A program made the position numbers and the translations under genes. The notes beneath the pieces were generated by a model. The model made no database searches. It was not told the DNA's origin and worked only from the letters and a program-made list of their open reading frames with translations. A stretch of 64,000 nt of DNA from Helianthus annuus (Eukaryota; Streptophyta; Magnoliopsida; Asterales; Asteraceae), in assembly GCF_002127325.2 (NCBI RefSeq), contig NC_035435.2, positions 123,065,127 to 123,129,126 of the forward strand, given 5' to 3'. Shown here in pieces: positions 10,788 to 21,770 of this stretch (position 1 is the stretch's first letter; the number at the start of each line of letters is the position of its first letter).

Positions 10788-11504
10788 TTACGAGTGACCG
10801 ATCTCGTGCCATACAATAGGCGATCGACATCTTCTTCCATATAAAGCCTCGAATGGTGCCATTTGAATGCTGGAATGATAACTGTTGTTATATGAGAATT
10901 CGACTAACGGCAAGTATTTATCCCAATTACCACCGAAATCTATGACACACGAACGGAGCATGTCTTCAAGAGTACGGATCGTTCTCTCAGTCTGGCCGTC
11001 GGTTTGAAGGTGGAATGCGGTACTCAGATTAAGCGTAGTACCAAGAGCAGCTTGAAACGTTTCCCACAGTCGCGAGGTATACCGAGCATCACGGTCAGAG
11101 ATGATATCGCGAGGCGTCCCATGATTACAAATGATCTCGTTGGTGTAGATTCGGGCTAATCGTTCTACCTTGTAGTCTTCCCGTATTGGCAAAAAGTGGG
11201 CTGATTTGGTTAAACGATCAACAACAACCCAAATGTTGTCATGACCTGATGACGTGTGTGGAAGCTTTGTTATGAAGTCCATAGCTATACTCTCCCACTT
11301 CCACATAGGGATTGGGGGTTGTTCGAGTAAGCCAAAGGGCCTTTGATGTTCTGCCTTGACCCTTGCACAAGTCAGGCACTTCCCAACGTAGAGGGCAATA
11401 TCCCTTTTCATACCCGGCCAACAGTACTTGTAGCGAAGATCCTGGTACATTTTATCGGCACCGGGATGGATAGAATACTGGGATTTGTGGGCTTCGTCCA
11501 TCAA
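10788..11504 (-). pseudogene. Integrase zinc-binding and catalytic domains (Ty3/gypsy)
   Basis: The N-terminal part carries an HHCC zinc site (H...H, then CLTCARVK at residues 43-50). The catalytic core follows, with the acidic residues of the D,D,E triad in [20 protein letters not shown] and GQTERTIRTLE. Integrase joins the cDNA to host DNA. The frame is in phase with RNase H upstream, separated by a TAG. It ends at a TAA in a context (GHS-stop-LTSPE) where a Gln codon is expected, and a TGA follows about 75 bp further on, where an Arg codon is expected. Confidence 0.9.
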
Positions 11505-11507
11505 TAT

Positions 11508-12191
11508 CTATCGCAAATTGGTCCGTTTAGGGATCCAAATTCGGTCCAGGAAGTGGAATATCCCATTCGATTTATTCACAAGCTGGGCTCCATCGTGATA
11601 GATTCTCTCCTTCTTCAAGGTGCGTTCATTAAAGCAGGCGTGCTGGGCTTCGCGGATGAGGGTTTCGGGATCATGTTGGGCTTGGGTATTACGAATGCGG
11701 AGCAAATAACTCCTTCTGCTGAGCGTGTCGGCAACGACATTTGCTTTGCCTGGGTGGTAACGAATCTCACAGTCGTAATCGTTGAGAAGTTCTACCCATC
11801 GGCATTGACGCATATTAAGTTCTTTCTGATCAAAGATATGTTGTAGGCTCCTATGATCGGTGAAGATCGTACACTTGGTACCATACAGGTAGTGTCGCCA
11901 AATCTTTAACGCAAAAACAACCGCGCCTAGCTCGAGATCATGGGTTATATAGTTCCTCTCGTGGATTTTGAGTTGACGAGATGCGTAAGCTATAACCTTG
12001 TCCCGTTGCATAAGAACACAACCAAGACCAAGGTTGGAAGCATCACAATAGACAATGAAACCATCGTTTCCGTCAGGCAATGTGAGAACAGGAGTATTGC
12101 AGAGCATGTGCTTGAGGGTTTGGAAGGCAAACTCTTTTTCGGTTCCCCAAACAAAAGGCTTGTCTTTATGCGTGAGAGCGGTAAGCGGCAC
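11508..12191 (-). pseudogene. RNase H domain (Ty3/gypsy)
   Basis: The core acidic residues are visible in [16 protein letters not shown] (D), [13 protein letters not shown] (E) and FTDHRSLQ (D), with the terminal ADTLSRR motif. This domain removes the RNA strand during reverse transcription. It is in frame with the RT upstream and is cut off from it only by a TGA at 12219-12221. It closes at a TAG directly before the integrase. Confidence 0.9.
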
Positions 12192-12218
12192 AGCGGTCTT
12201 TGAGAATCCTTCGATAAA

Positions 12219-13250
12219 TCATCGATAATAGCCCGCTAATCCGAGAAAAGAACGGAATTCAGGCGGGTTCTTAGGCGTAATCCAACTCTTGACTGCTTCA
12301 ATCTTCGCGGGATAGACATGGATACCTTGACTATTTATGATGTGACCCAGAAACCGAACCTCCTCCAGCCAAAATTCGCACTTGGAGAACTTGGCATAGA
12401 GTTGATTCCCCTGGAGTAGTTCGAGAATCAAACGTAGATGCTGTGCGTGTTTGGCTTTCGATTTCGAATAGATCAAGACATCGTCGATGAACACGATGAC
12501 GAAATGGTCGAGATAAGGTTTACACACACGATTCATCAGATCCATGAAAACCGCAGGTGCGTTGGTTAAACCAAAAGGCATAACAACGAATTCATAGTGG
12601 CCGTAACGGGTGCGAAAAGCGGTTTTGGGTATATGCTCTTCTTGAATGCGCAGTTGGTGATAGCCTGAGCGTAGATCAATCTTCGAGAAACACGTAGCAC
12701 CTTGTAGCTGATCAAACAAATCGTCAATGCGAGGCAGAGGATAGCGGTTCTTGATGGTTAGCTTATTCAATTCCCGGTAGTCGATGCACATCCTGAACGA
12801 CCCATCCTTCTTTTTAACGAAAAGGACTGGCGCACCCCAAGGAGAGGTGCTCGGGCGAATGAAGCCTTTCTCAAGTAATTCCTGGAGCTGATTCGAGAGT
12901 TCACGCATTTCGGACGGTGCAAGTCGGTATGGAGCTTTGGCAACAGGATTGGCTCCAGGAATGAGGCTGATACGGAAGTCAATATCACGACTTGGCGGTA
13001 GTCCAGGAAGATCATCAGGGAACACCTGAGGAAATTCACGGACCACAGGAACGTCTTTCACCTCTGTCTTCTTTTTCTTTTCCTTCTCCGCTACTACAAT
13101 GTTAGCCAAGAAAGCTCTGTATTCCTTGCGGAGATACTTGCTAGCTTGGACACATGACATGAGTTTGAGGCCTTTCGAAGCAGTTTCGCCATAAACACAC
13201 AATAAATCACCATTTGTGAGCGAGAATCGAATCATCTTGTCGAAGCACAC
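12219..13250 (-). pseudogene. Reverse transcriptase (Ty3/gypsy)
   Basis: The frame begins with the linker after protease ([17 protein letters not shown]) and holds the full RT palm and fingers: [49 protein letters not shown], then the catalytic [12 protein letters not shown] and the thumb [10 protein letters not shown]. The active-site FIDD is intact. It ends in LAGYYR with TGA where all related copies have an Arg codon (CGA to TGA). The start is not real: upstream protease sequence lies in the next frame, joined by an indel in a run of T at about 13270. Confidence 0.92.
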
Positions 13251-13254
13251 AACT

Positions 13255-13677
13255 TCAGCATGGTTTTCGCGAAAAAAAGTCCAAGCCTACTATGACGTCA
13301 AAACTTCCGAGTTGCATCGGAATAAGGTTGATTGGGAAGATGTGACTTTTGAGCTCAAGAGTACAATCACGGAGAACAGAATTAACGGTGACAGTTCTTC
13401 CGGTAGCGACTTCAACATCGAACGTCGAGGGGAGATGGGAGCGCTTACGACTAAGGAGCTTCTCGAATTCAAATGACACAAAGCAATTATCGGCTCCAGT
13501 ATCAAACAAACACGATGCATGAATACCATTCGCAAGGAACGTACCATTGACCACGTTGTTGTCAGCCTGGGCTTGGCGCACATTGATGTTGAACGTTCTG
13601 GGCGCGCTGCTTGCTTTTGCTGCTGTTGGTGAGGTTGCTGCTGCTGGGGCTCTTGTTTCACAACCCTGTTCGGGCAC
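13255..13677 (-). pseudogene. Aspartic protease (Ty3/gypsy)
   Basis: The retropepsin-type active site is seen as CLFDTGADNCFVS at about residues 56-68, followed by [17 protein letters not shown], the second conserved block. The enzyme processes the gag-pol polyprotein. The frame is the same as that of the N-terminal gag but is separated from it by a stretch in another frame. It ends in a premature stop about 5 bp before the RT frame opens. Confidence 0.88.
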
Positions 13678-14042
13678 ATGTTTGCGAAGTGATTGGGATC
13701 ACCACATGCGAAGCAGACTCGGGCGTTGATCACGGGTGCCTGAGCCGCGTGCTGGCCTTGCGGGGCTGGGAGCAGAGCTTGATGAGCAGTGGCAGGAGCT
13801 GCGGTGTTGCGGGGACCAGTACGACAGTTTACAGTGAGTGAAGTGGCCGTACATGTTGCAGTGGGCGCAGAAGCAACAGGCAAGACCCACCGGGTGATGA
13901 TATGAGCATGTCGGACAAGCAGGGTGGGGGCATGTGTATGCATGCTTTGCCGGCGGTGCATAAGTAACTGGAGCTGGGCGGTGGTGAGACTGTTGCTGAG
14001 CCGGTACGACTTGAAGAGGAGCAGCAGTTGTCGTGACAGCAC
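13678..14042 (-). pseudogene. Gag zinc-knuckle region, frame-shifted (Ty3/gypsy)
   Basis: In this frame a CCHC knuckle CFACGDPNHFANMC stands next to a Gln-rich linker (KQEPQQQQPHQQQQK). A second Cys/His cluster, CAHCNMYGHFT, lies upstream in a neighbouring frame. It is the nucleocapsid part of gag. The frame differs from both the capsid part and the protease, so two indels of opposite effect flank it. Confidence 0.75.
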
Positions 14043-14142
14043 AGTTCTTGTTGCTGGAGCTGTTGTTGTTGTTCTTCTTCCTTCGGCGTGGGGACTTCGA
14101 CGGTTGAGCGGTGGCGGTTTCGGAGGCTGGTGCGGTGGTAGC

Positions 14143-14913
14143 TTAATGCAGAGACTTTGAAGCTTTATCCCAAAAGCCAGCTTTTACCCGCTTGTCGTTG
14201 ATCTCGGCAGCAAGCAGGTAAGTTTCTTCAATCGTTGCTGTCTTTGCGGCATGCACAAAATCAGCAACACAATCGGGTAGGGCTCGGATGTACTTCTTGA
14301 TTGCCATATCAGACGTCTTCACTTGATCGGGGCAGATGATGCTGAGCTGCTTAAAGCGAGCAGTCAGAGCAGCGTTGTCTCCATCCTTCTGCTTTATGTT
14401 CCAAAACTCGTCCTCCAACTTTTGGTGTTCATGGGGAGGGCAGAATTCGTCCATCATGATGGCTTCCAACTCTTCCCAAGTCAGCTCATAAGCTGCATCA
14501 TTCCCGCGTTTGTTTCGTTCGGCCGTCCACCAGTCTAGTGCGCGGGACTGGAAGACGCCGGTAGCGTTTAGGGTGCGGAGATTTTCAGGACAACCGCTTT
14601 GGCGCAGAGTGACTTCGATGGAATCTAACCATTGAAACATAGCCATTGGGCCATTTTCTCCAGTGAATTCCTTTGGACCGCAAGCCTTGAACTGCTTGAA
14701 GCTGAAAGCAGTCTTGGTAGCAACTTTAGGAGCTTCGGTTCTAGACTCCTCAGACGATTTGCTAACGTTCTCGTAGATTTCACTCACGATCTGGGGCACA
14801 ACCTTGGCCACTTGCTTAGCGAGGATGGCAGAAAGGCGTTTGTCCCTCTGTTCTTGGCGAGTGAGTCGTGGGTGACGAGGTCCTGATGATGGTCCAGTTG
14901 ACATTGTCTGCAA
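14143..14913 (-). pseudogene. Gag capsid domain (retrotransposon gag, Ty3/gypsy)
   Basis: The 256-residue product has the plant retrotrans_gag pattern: FKACGPKEFTGENGPMAMFQ, WLDSIE, ALDWWTAERN, WEELEAIMMDEFCP, and LEDEFWNIKQKDGDN with FKQLSIICPD. The start Met (MQTMSTGPSSGPRHP) sits at the left border of the 5' flank, so this is probably the true start of gag. The frame closes in SKSLH-stop before the zinc knuckles, which continue in another frame. Confidence 0.88.
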
Positions 14914-15790
14914 CAGACATCATCATAGGTCTCGGACACATCATAATCGAATCTCACCTCACACGTCTAATACTTACTAAAGCTCAGGAACACAATGTAA
15001 CATGTATCTCATAAACACATAGGCACATAATCACAGATTCACATAAACACAGAAGCACATAATCACATAAGCACGTAGGGCACAGAATCATAGAAGCACA
15101 TAAGCACGTAGGACACATCACCTGGAAACATATAGGCGTGTGACTTGTCTAGATGCACACAGAGACGGTCAGAATACAGAAACCTATCATTCAAAGTCTG
15201 CGAGTGTCGAATGTAGCGATCACATTTAATATAGTGAGTAACATAGTATAAGCGTATAACATAGCATAAGGTCACCATAACTTAACGATTTGTCAGCGTT
15301 TTAAGGTAGAAATGCAGTGCGAGTTATGCGTGTCGATCGAAGCGAAAGCAAAAATCGAATAAGTCTCCAAACTTTAAACACATAATAGGTAAATACACGT
15401 AAAAAGTGACGAATCATCAGAGTCAGCAGTTGTGGGCTCAGAATCGAAACACATAACATCAAGAAATAGATTGTTTGCGGCTATTAGATGTTGACTATCC
15501 AAAGTGGATCGACTATTCTCAAGGACTTGTTGTACACATTTTGACTTTCAGGACTGTGCTTTCGCCTCGAGTCTTAGGCATTTAACACGCATCCCTTTAG
15601 TCATACCGTGACTTCAGGTCGTTGGATTCCGTCAAGACTTTGGTGAGAGTTTTGGAAAAACCAAATAAAAGTCGGAACAAGTAGTCAAGACTTGGAATTT
15701 AACTAAGTTAAATTCCTAGTTGGTAAACTCTTGTTTATCTATTCTTTGAACTTTATAATATACGGGTTTATGTTTTTTTGGGGTGTTACA
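14914..15790 (-). repeat. Candidate leader and 5' LTR-like sequence of the gypsy element
   Basis: On the minus strand TGTAACACCCC starts at 15790 and the gag ATG lies at 14913, which is the right layout for an LTR plus leader. However, the sequence is not recognisably related to the 3' flank at 9004-10197, and no TGGTATCAGAGC site is visible. It may belong to a different element, or the 5' end of this gypsy copy may have been lost. ACACAT/ACATAA-rich repeats run from about 15000 to 15120. Confidence 0.35.
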
Positions 15791-16116
15791 TCGTGTTGTT
15801 CGCCAAATCTAAAAAGAAATGAATAAATAATAGTTAGATTTAAATAAAACAGCTACACATACATACAATCACATAAGTACACATATAACCATATGCATAC
15901 AACCATATATACATATCCATACACATGTACATACAAGCACGTAGACATAGACACACACACACATACAATTGTGTATACATATACATACACACTAATAGAC
16001 AAGGTATATATAAATTACTTACGTTTGTGGGAAAATTTTCTTGGTAAGTATAGACAAACTCCATCATATATCCCAACACCATGAATCCGCACTCCCATCC
16101 GCCTTTTTGTTGTTTA
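15791..16116. other. Intergenic sequence with ACATA-rich low-complexity tract
   Basis: Between about 15848 and 16000 the sequence is a degenerate (CA)/(CATA) low-complexity tract. The frames through it on both strands are Thr/Tyr- or Tyr/Met/Cys-rich artefacts of the repeat. No gene is seen. Confidence 0.5.
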
Positions 16117-16130
16117 CACTACAATAAATT
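16117..16130 (+). mobile_element. Possible CACTA terminus
   Basis: CACTACAATAAATT resembles the CACTACAA-type end of plant CACTA transposons. It stands about 400 bp beyond the end of the minus-strand Ulp1-type gene, where the 3' end of a CACTA element would be expected. No partner terminus was found, so chance is possible. Confidence 0.3.
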
Positions 16131-18490
16131 AACAATTGATTATGTAAGAACTTACAAAAATAAATTAACTAGAACATGCCATATGTCATGCAATTATCCC
16201 AATTAGTAACTCTCATGGAGAGACTATAAAAAACTATAAACACGAGCTGGAGCATGCATACAATTGGTTTATCAGATGCAATTGGAGAAAGTGTGAATGT
16301 ACAGAAACCGTTACACCCGCTTAAAACCCGACCCATATGTATATTTAAAGGGTCAGTTTCAGTTCGTCGCTTTATTCATAATTTAGTCCAGGTTTAGGTT
16401 GGTTCCAGTATGTTCTAACGCGATGCTCGGCCCTAGTAATTGTACACTCTGCTAAGGGAGTTGTCTTTTTTAATGAAATGGTTGCGTTGAATGTTCAGAA
16501 AACAAGTAAATAAGACAGAGAAATGTATTCCTCGACCATACTCCATGTGAACTTGGTTCCCTTAAAAACATCTTCAATTACTTTCGAAAGAAGATAACTG
16601 TTTTTGTCCTTGTTGCCCTTTAACGAATCCAAGATGAATACTTCTTTCCTTGCAGGGGAAATGATAAACAAGGACCAATGATCACTGGAAAAAGAAAGTT
16701 ACAAAACAGTTAAGTAAAATATAATTAATAAAATAAAGGAAAGCTAATTACAATAGACTAAGATGCAAAAAGAAAATATATATATTATTACTTGGCTAAA
16801 TACGGTGCAAGAAAGTATCGTTTGTCCATGTGAAGCTCGTATACACCAAGGATGTGACCTTTAACTTCTTCGGGATTACGTTCGCATATCTCACCGCTAA
16901 TCGAGTTTGGACCGAAGAAAGCGCATGGGTTGTATCTTTCACCATCATTTGACACCGTATAAAAGAGCCTTGTATAAAAAAATTGATCAGTTAATAAATT
17001 AAGTTATCTACAAATGTTATTTACTAAATAGATAATTCAAAACAACTTACGCTGCAAACCAATGTATGATAGTGATATCAACCCAGCCGTTAGCGAATAC
17101 TTGTAACAACGCCTCAATTTCAATGAAGTCTTTTAAGATGTAGGGATACATCCCGTCAGGGATAGAAAACTCGATTGGAACAGGATTCAAATGATAATTA
17201 CCAACATGTTTTTCTAATTCACTAACAATGTCTTGAACCCATGTAGGTCTTTCTTTTATTACATTCAAAGCACTCTTTATTTTTCGGGCTTGTTTTTCTT
17301 GATCAGATTCTTCATTTTGTGGTCGTAGAATTTGATTGACTATGGGTATCGCCCACTAAAATAGCAAGACACCTAGTTATAAGTATAACACACACTAAAA
17401 TAACAGTTGGTTTGAATATGGTGAAGTTATTAATTACCAGAGACTCCACAAAATCATCCGAATCGTCAAAATCAATCGTGTCGATCGGCATTTGTTGTTG
17501 ATCTTCATTGACTTCAGGCGACACAAACTAAAGTAACAAACAATATTATAACATATAAAACAACTCAAACTAAAGGGTATAAACTACCTTAGGTATATAG
17601 ACCGAAGTGCTCGTTTCAATTTCACAAGTTGAGGCCTTTCTCGAGGCATTATTTGATTTGTGGGGTGCCTCGATGTTCACAATCTACAATTAACAGAAAA
17701 AAAAACTAAACATGAAATTTACTGAAATGACATTGGAGTTGTGTAGCAGCGATTTAGAATATTAGAATATTGAGGACGAAATCAAGGATGGAAAGTCTAT
17801 TTAAAGTTTAAACACCACATTTCAGTTTTCCTATTTAGATAGGTGGTGCTGCATAAATATAAGAAAAGATAAAGTAACATATATATACTTTAATTAACTA
17901 CAAATACCTTCAGTGCGCTTCTTGGCCATTGGATAAAACCAGCAAGTGTATCATCCATATATTTAACTTCATCGTCCAAAGTCTCTGAAGGGACATCCTT
18001 GTCCTCATATCCTGGTATGACGGTATCCACTTGTACTTTCACACAACCGTCTTTCATGTGTTTCGTATGTAATGTCCTAATTCTAGTAGAATACGCCTGC
18101 CCCTTGGCTATCGTTATCTCTCTCAGCAAATCATCGACCGATAATAGCTCACACTTACATATATCCTGCAAAACCGTATAACAAATTTATAAATTTTATC
18201 AAAGTGTTGTACCAGTTACCCAAAAATTTAATTTAAATATGTGAATGCAAATGTGTGCGTGCGTGGATATTAGTTGAATGTCTGGATAGTCTATATATGA
18301 TCCACGCGATGCATAACTATGAAAACCCATGCTTCCATCCACCCTTTGTCTATCTTGGTTCACAATCATCTCATCACTTCTTGTTTGAGTGGTAGGCACA
18401 CCATTCTGATTTGGTTGCCTATCACATTTATACAATCCTCCGTGAACTTTGGTTGAACCTATAAAGTAGATATTAGAAGATGCATGAGTA

Positions 18491-18542
18491 ATATATATAT
18501 ATATATATATATATATGATACAATTCTCAACTATTCACATTT

Positions 18543-18619
<77 letters not shown>
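18491..18619. repeat. TA microsatellites with short CA run
   Basis: TA runs at about 18491-18514 and 18546-18606, then CACACACACACA, lie in an intron of the Ulp1-type gene. The long Tyr/Ile frames crossing them are artefacts. Confidence 0.9.
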
Positions 18620-19156
18620 TCATTACCTATGACATATGAAACTGTCCTTGATCGGCCCCCGTGTTCAGGCCCAAAACATCTAGTTAATGGATCTTCACGC
18701 CCTTGATAATACGTACCATCAGCTTTCATTTCACTCTCAGCACCACCCTGTAAAAAATATAAGTGTATAACGTTCGACTAATTCTACACGTGTGTGTATA
18801 TTTAAATAATAAATGTAAAACATTCTACTAATTATATGTATATATTTACCAAAGAATTGACTTTTGGCTGTATATGATTGACTTCATAGAAGCCAGTTTG
18901 TTTGTTTCAACTTGCTCTACCCGCGACATACAGTTGAGAACGTTGATGTTGTAACTTTTTAACAGAAGAATTTCTTTCCGAAACTTGTTTCCATCTACCA
19001 TCAAAGTTGTCCTTTAAACCCCTATACCCGGTGCGTCCTCTGCGGTGAAAGTCTTCGTTCTTTAGTGCACTTGCTCTTGCTTTTTCACTTTTTTTCTATG
19101 CATAAACTAACAAATAATTGTTAATAGTTACAAAAAAATAGAGCAAAAATAAGTAT

Positions 19157-19207
19157 ATGATGATGATGATGATGATGATGACGACGATGACGACGACGAC
19201 GACGACG

Positions 19208-19253
<46 letters not shown>

Positions 19254-19313
19254 AGACGACGACGACGATGACGAAGACGACGACGACGACGAAGATGATG
19301 ATGATGATGATGA
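19157..19313. repeat. GAT/GAC/GGC triplet repeat, about 157 bp
   Basis: A GA-purine/pyrimidine triplet array (GATGAT..., GACGAC..., GGCGAC...) runs uninterrupted in triplet phase. It starts just after a GTATG donor-like site on the minus strand, so it sits in the second intron of the Ulp1-type gene. All three minus frames stay open as poly-Ser, poly-His/Arg or poly-Val; these are repeat artefacts. Confidence 0.9.
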
Positions 19314-19845
19314 TGAACATACAAAAAATTTTTCTTCCTTCTTTGACGCAACGAACACGGGCCACTTTGATCGATCGAGATACTTATACTTGTCAAAAGG
19401 TTCTTCATTTACTTTTACGTATTCTATATACAACTTACTTCTCCAATCAGTACAATTTTTCTTGGCTTTTTTGAGGAAAACGTGCTTTGGTTTATCGTCT
19501 AGAATATTCCAACAATCCTAAGTAATTACCAAACAAAACAAAAGTTAGATGTAATAATTAACAAATATCGCATGTCTAAAATTTTACAAAACATCGAATA
19601 AAATACCTTAGCTTCCAGCCAAAGGTTTTCCCACCTTTGCTTGTCAAATTTTTTTGTAGGAATATGATATGGAAACCTTGCTCTCAATGTTAATCCTAAC
19701 CATGAAGCAAATTTACTTTTTTGTTTACCCATCGCTAGCATATCGTCATCAAAATCAACGTGCAATTCATCTTCTCTCATTTTCTTTGAACAAGAAGCAA
19801 CACCTCTTTTACCTCTACCTCTTTTAGACATATTTCTGTTAAAGG

Positions 19846-19846
<1 letters not shown>

Positions 19847-19922
<76 letters not shown>
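19847..19922. repeat. TA microsatellite, left side of the inverted-repeat element
   Basis: An almost pure (TA)n of about 75 bp lies 15 bp upstream of the start codon of the minus-strand gene. A second TA run follows at 21336-21368 on the other side of the element. Confidence 0.9.
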
Positions 19923-19926
<4 letters not shown>

Positions 19927-21332
19927 TAGGGTTCGCACAGAAAGTGTGTTTTTCCTAGAAAGTCTAGGAAGCGATCTGGTCCATCCGATTAGTGTGTTTA
20001 AGGGTTGAGATTAAATCAATGGCAATCTTGTAATATTTGAGTTTAATTAATTGATTGTTTTAAATGAGTAGGGCAATTTTGTCAATGACCGTGTTTTAAA
20101 TCAATTAGATAACCGCCCAGTTCCTAAACTCAAGCGATTTTCCCTCTCTCTCTCTCCAAACCCATCTTGGAAACCCCAATCCCTACCAAAAATAACTACA
20201 ATCATGGAAGAAGATAACTTTAGATACGATGGAGAGCACAGGATCAAATTAAAACACTTCTCCATCTCCACCATCTCCGAGTTCATCATCACCATTCAAA
20301 TATTGTTCTTATCATCTCCGTTTTCTTGACAATGTGTTTTAACAGTAAGCAAATTAATACAGTTGTGTTTTAGCAGCTAGCAGATTCATACAGTTGTGGT
20401 TTAGCATCCAGATTTATACATATGTGTTTTAACAGCAAGCAGATTCATACAGTTGTGTTTTATCATTCAGATTCATACAGATGTGTTTTAACAGCAAACA
20501 GATTCATACAGATGTGTTTTAACAGCAAGCAGATTCATACAGATGTGTTTTAATAGCAAGCAGATTCATACAGATGTGTTTTAACATCCAGATTCATACA
20601 GATGTGTTTTAACAGCAAGCAGATTCATACAGTTGTGTTTTAACAACAAGCAGATTCATACAGATGTGTTTTAACATCCAGATTCATACAGATTCATTCA
20701 GATGTGTTTTAACAGCAAGCAGATTCATACAGATGTGTTTTAACAGCAAAGCAGATTCATACAGATGTGTTTTAACATCCAGATTCATACAGATGTGTTT
20801 TAACAGCAAGCAGATTCATACAGCTGTGTTTTAGCATTCAGATTCATACAGTTGTGTTTTAACAGCAAACAGATTCATACAGTAGTGTTTTAACAGCAAG
20901 CAGATTCATACACTTGTGTTTTAGCATTCAGATTCATACAGTTGTGTTTTAACAGCAATCAGATTCATACCCTGTGTTTTACCATCTTTATATTGTGGGA
21001 TCTATAAAAAATTGACTTTAGCCCTGTAAACTGTTAAAACACAGCACCAAGAACATGCTGATAAATTCCAGTAATCTTCTGAACAATGGAATATGCGATG
21101 TAATGTGACATGGAATTTTAGTTAATGAACACATTGACTTCCGGATTTGAATTCGAAAATAATAAAAATTCCGAAAATCATGGAATTTTAGTTAATGAAG
21201 ATACATTCCAAAAATAAAACTAAAATGTGAAATTACATGATAGCCCTTCTACTTAAAATCCCTCAATGACACATGTCCAATTCTTATTCCTTCCTAGACT
21301 TTCTAGGAAAAATAGACTTTCCATCCAACTCC

Positions 21333-21337
<5 letters not shown>
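19923..21337. mobile_element. Non-autonomous inverted-repeat element inserted in a TA repeat
   Basis: The ends are inverted copies over about 50 bp: left 19923-19972 (GAGTAGGGTTCGCACAGAAA, then TTTTTCCTAGAAAGTCTAGG) and right 21289-21337 (reverse complement AGTAGGAGTTGGATGGAAAG, then the same TTCCTAGAAAGTCTAGG). Both ends abut (TA)n, so the target duplication cannot be read. The left interior holds a CT-rich leader and a short reading frame starting MEEDNFRYDGEHRIKLKHF, perhaps a captured gene fragment. The centre is a minisatellite. The superfamily is uncertain: Mutator-like, or a TA-targeting MITE. No transposase is encoded. Confidence 0.7.
20332..20985 (+). repeat. Minisatellite with units of about 28 and 31 bp
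   Basis: About twenty tandem units share CAGATTCATACAGATGTG followed by TTTTAACA. Most then have GCAAG (31-bp unit) and some have only TC (28-bp unit), so unit types alternate irregularly. Variants include GTTGTG for GATGTG and TTAGCA for TTAACA. The array has no stable open frame and lies wholly inside the inverted-repeat element. Confidence 0.92.
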
Positions 21338-21368
<31 letters not shown>

Positions 21369-21373
<5 letters not shown>

Positions 21374-21722
21374 AGAATAGTTATCCAAATTATGAGGGTC
21401 AACACTATTTCAAAAGGTCTTTACAAATGTGGTATATAATGTGGTCATCTCCAAAACTTTCACTACAGATGCCGAAGCCTTAAAAACAGTGCAAAAATCA
21501 CATAAAAAGCATAAAACACCAGTTTAGCAACAAAACTTTCTAATCCTTATCCCCATCTTGGTTCCATGTAAGTTAATTTCTATATATATGATCTGATGCA
21601 TGCATCATGGTAACAAAATTCAAGTTTCAACGCAAGATTATGGCAACGCGTTACAAAGTCCACGCGTGAAGATCTTGGCCGGCGGCGGTGTCTTACGTGG
21701 ATCAAAGCGTGATACTTGTGTT
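21369..21722. other. Short intergenic stretch, no gene seen
   Basis: The stretch lies between the TA repeat and the hAT-like element. It contains a GGCCGGCGGCGG GC-rich patch near 21677 but no protein motif. Confidence 0.5.
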
Positions 21723-21770
21723 ATCATGGGCAGTAACGGATCCAGAATTTTTTTTTTACGGGGGCACAAA

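Larger units (their letters stand above)
10198..14913 (-). mobile_element. Decayed Ty3/gypsy (Tekay-like chromovirus) internal region
   Basis: Read on the minus strand, the order is gag, zinc knuckle, protease, RT, RNase H, integrase and chromodomain, which is the Ty3/gypsy order (integrase after RNase H). The chromodomain-like tail after integrase places it with the Tekay/Del type of chromoviruses. Reading is broken by frameshifts in gag, between gag and protease, between protease and RT and near the end, and by in-frame stops near 12219, 11508, 10788 and 10710. It cannot be autonomous. LTR boundaries are treated separately because the two flanks do not match. Confidence 0.85.
16510..19831 (-). 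pseudogene. CACTA-associated Transposase_24 / Ulp1-protease-like gene, multi-exon
   Basis: About eleven exons with GT-AG borders can be followed on the minus strand, roughly 19831-19609, 19515-19327, 19095-18851, 18748-18628, 18450-18290, 18167-17909, 17689-17589, 17527-17440, 17356-17051, 16970-16795 and 16688-16510. The start MSKRGRGKRGVAS is Lys/Arg-rich. The N-terminal half (DDKPKHVFLKKAKKNCTDWR, the HRRGRTGYRGL segment and [18 protein letters not shown]) resembles plant En/Spm-type Transposase_24 proteins. The C-terminal half (YFLAPYLA, then DHWSLFIISP and VFILDSLKG) carries the His and Asp of a Ulp1/C48 cysteine protease. The catalytic Cys block is not seen. A TGA interrupts the third exon at 18909-18907, where Arg is plausible. 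Probably a decayed transposon gene. Confidence 0.7.

Noticed and set aside
11343..14160. Several plus-strand frames of 60-167 codons
   Set aside because: They are shadows on the opposite strand of the gypsy integrase, RT, protease and gag genes.
19096..19474. Long frames encoding poly-Ser, poly-His/Arg, poly-Val and poly-Thr/Met
   Set aside because: All are translations of one GAT/GAC triplet repeat in an intron of the Ulp1-type gene.
20332..20985. CRISPR-like regular repeat array
   Set aside because: The units abut without unique spacers, vary in length and lie in a plant transposable element; it is a minisatellite.
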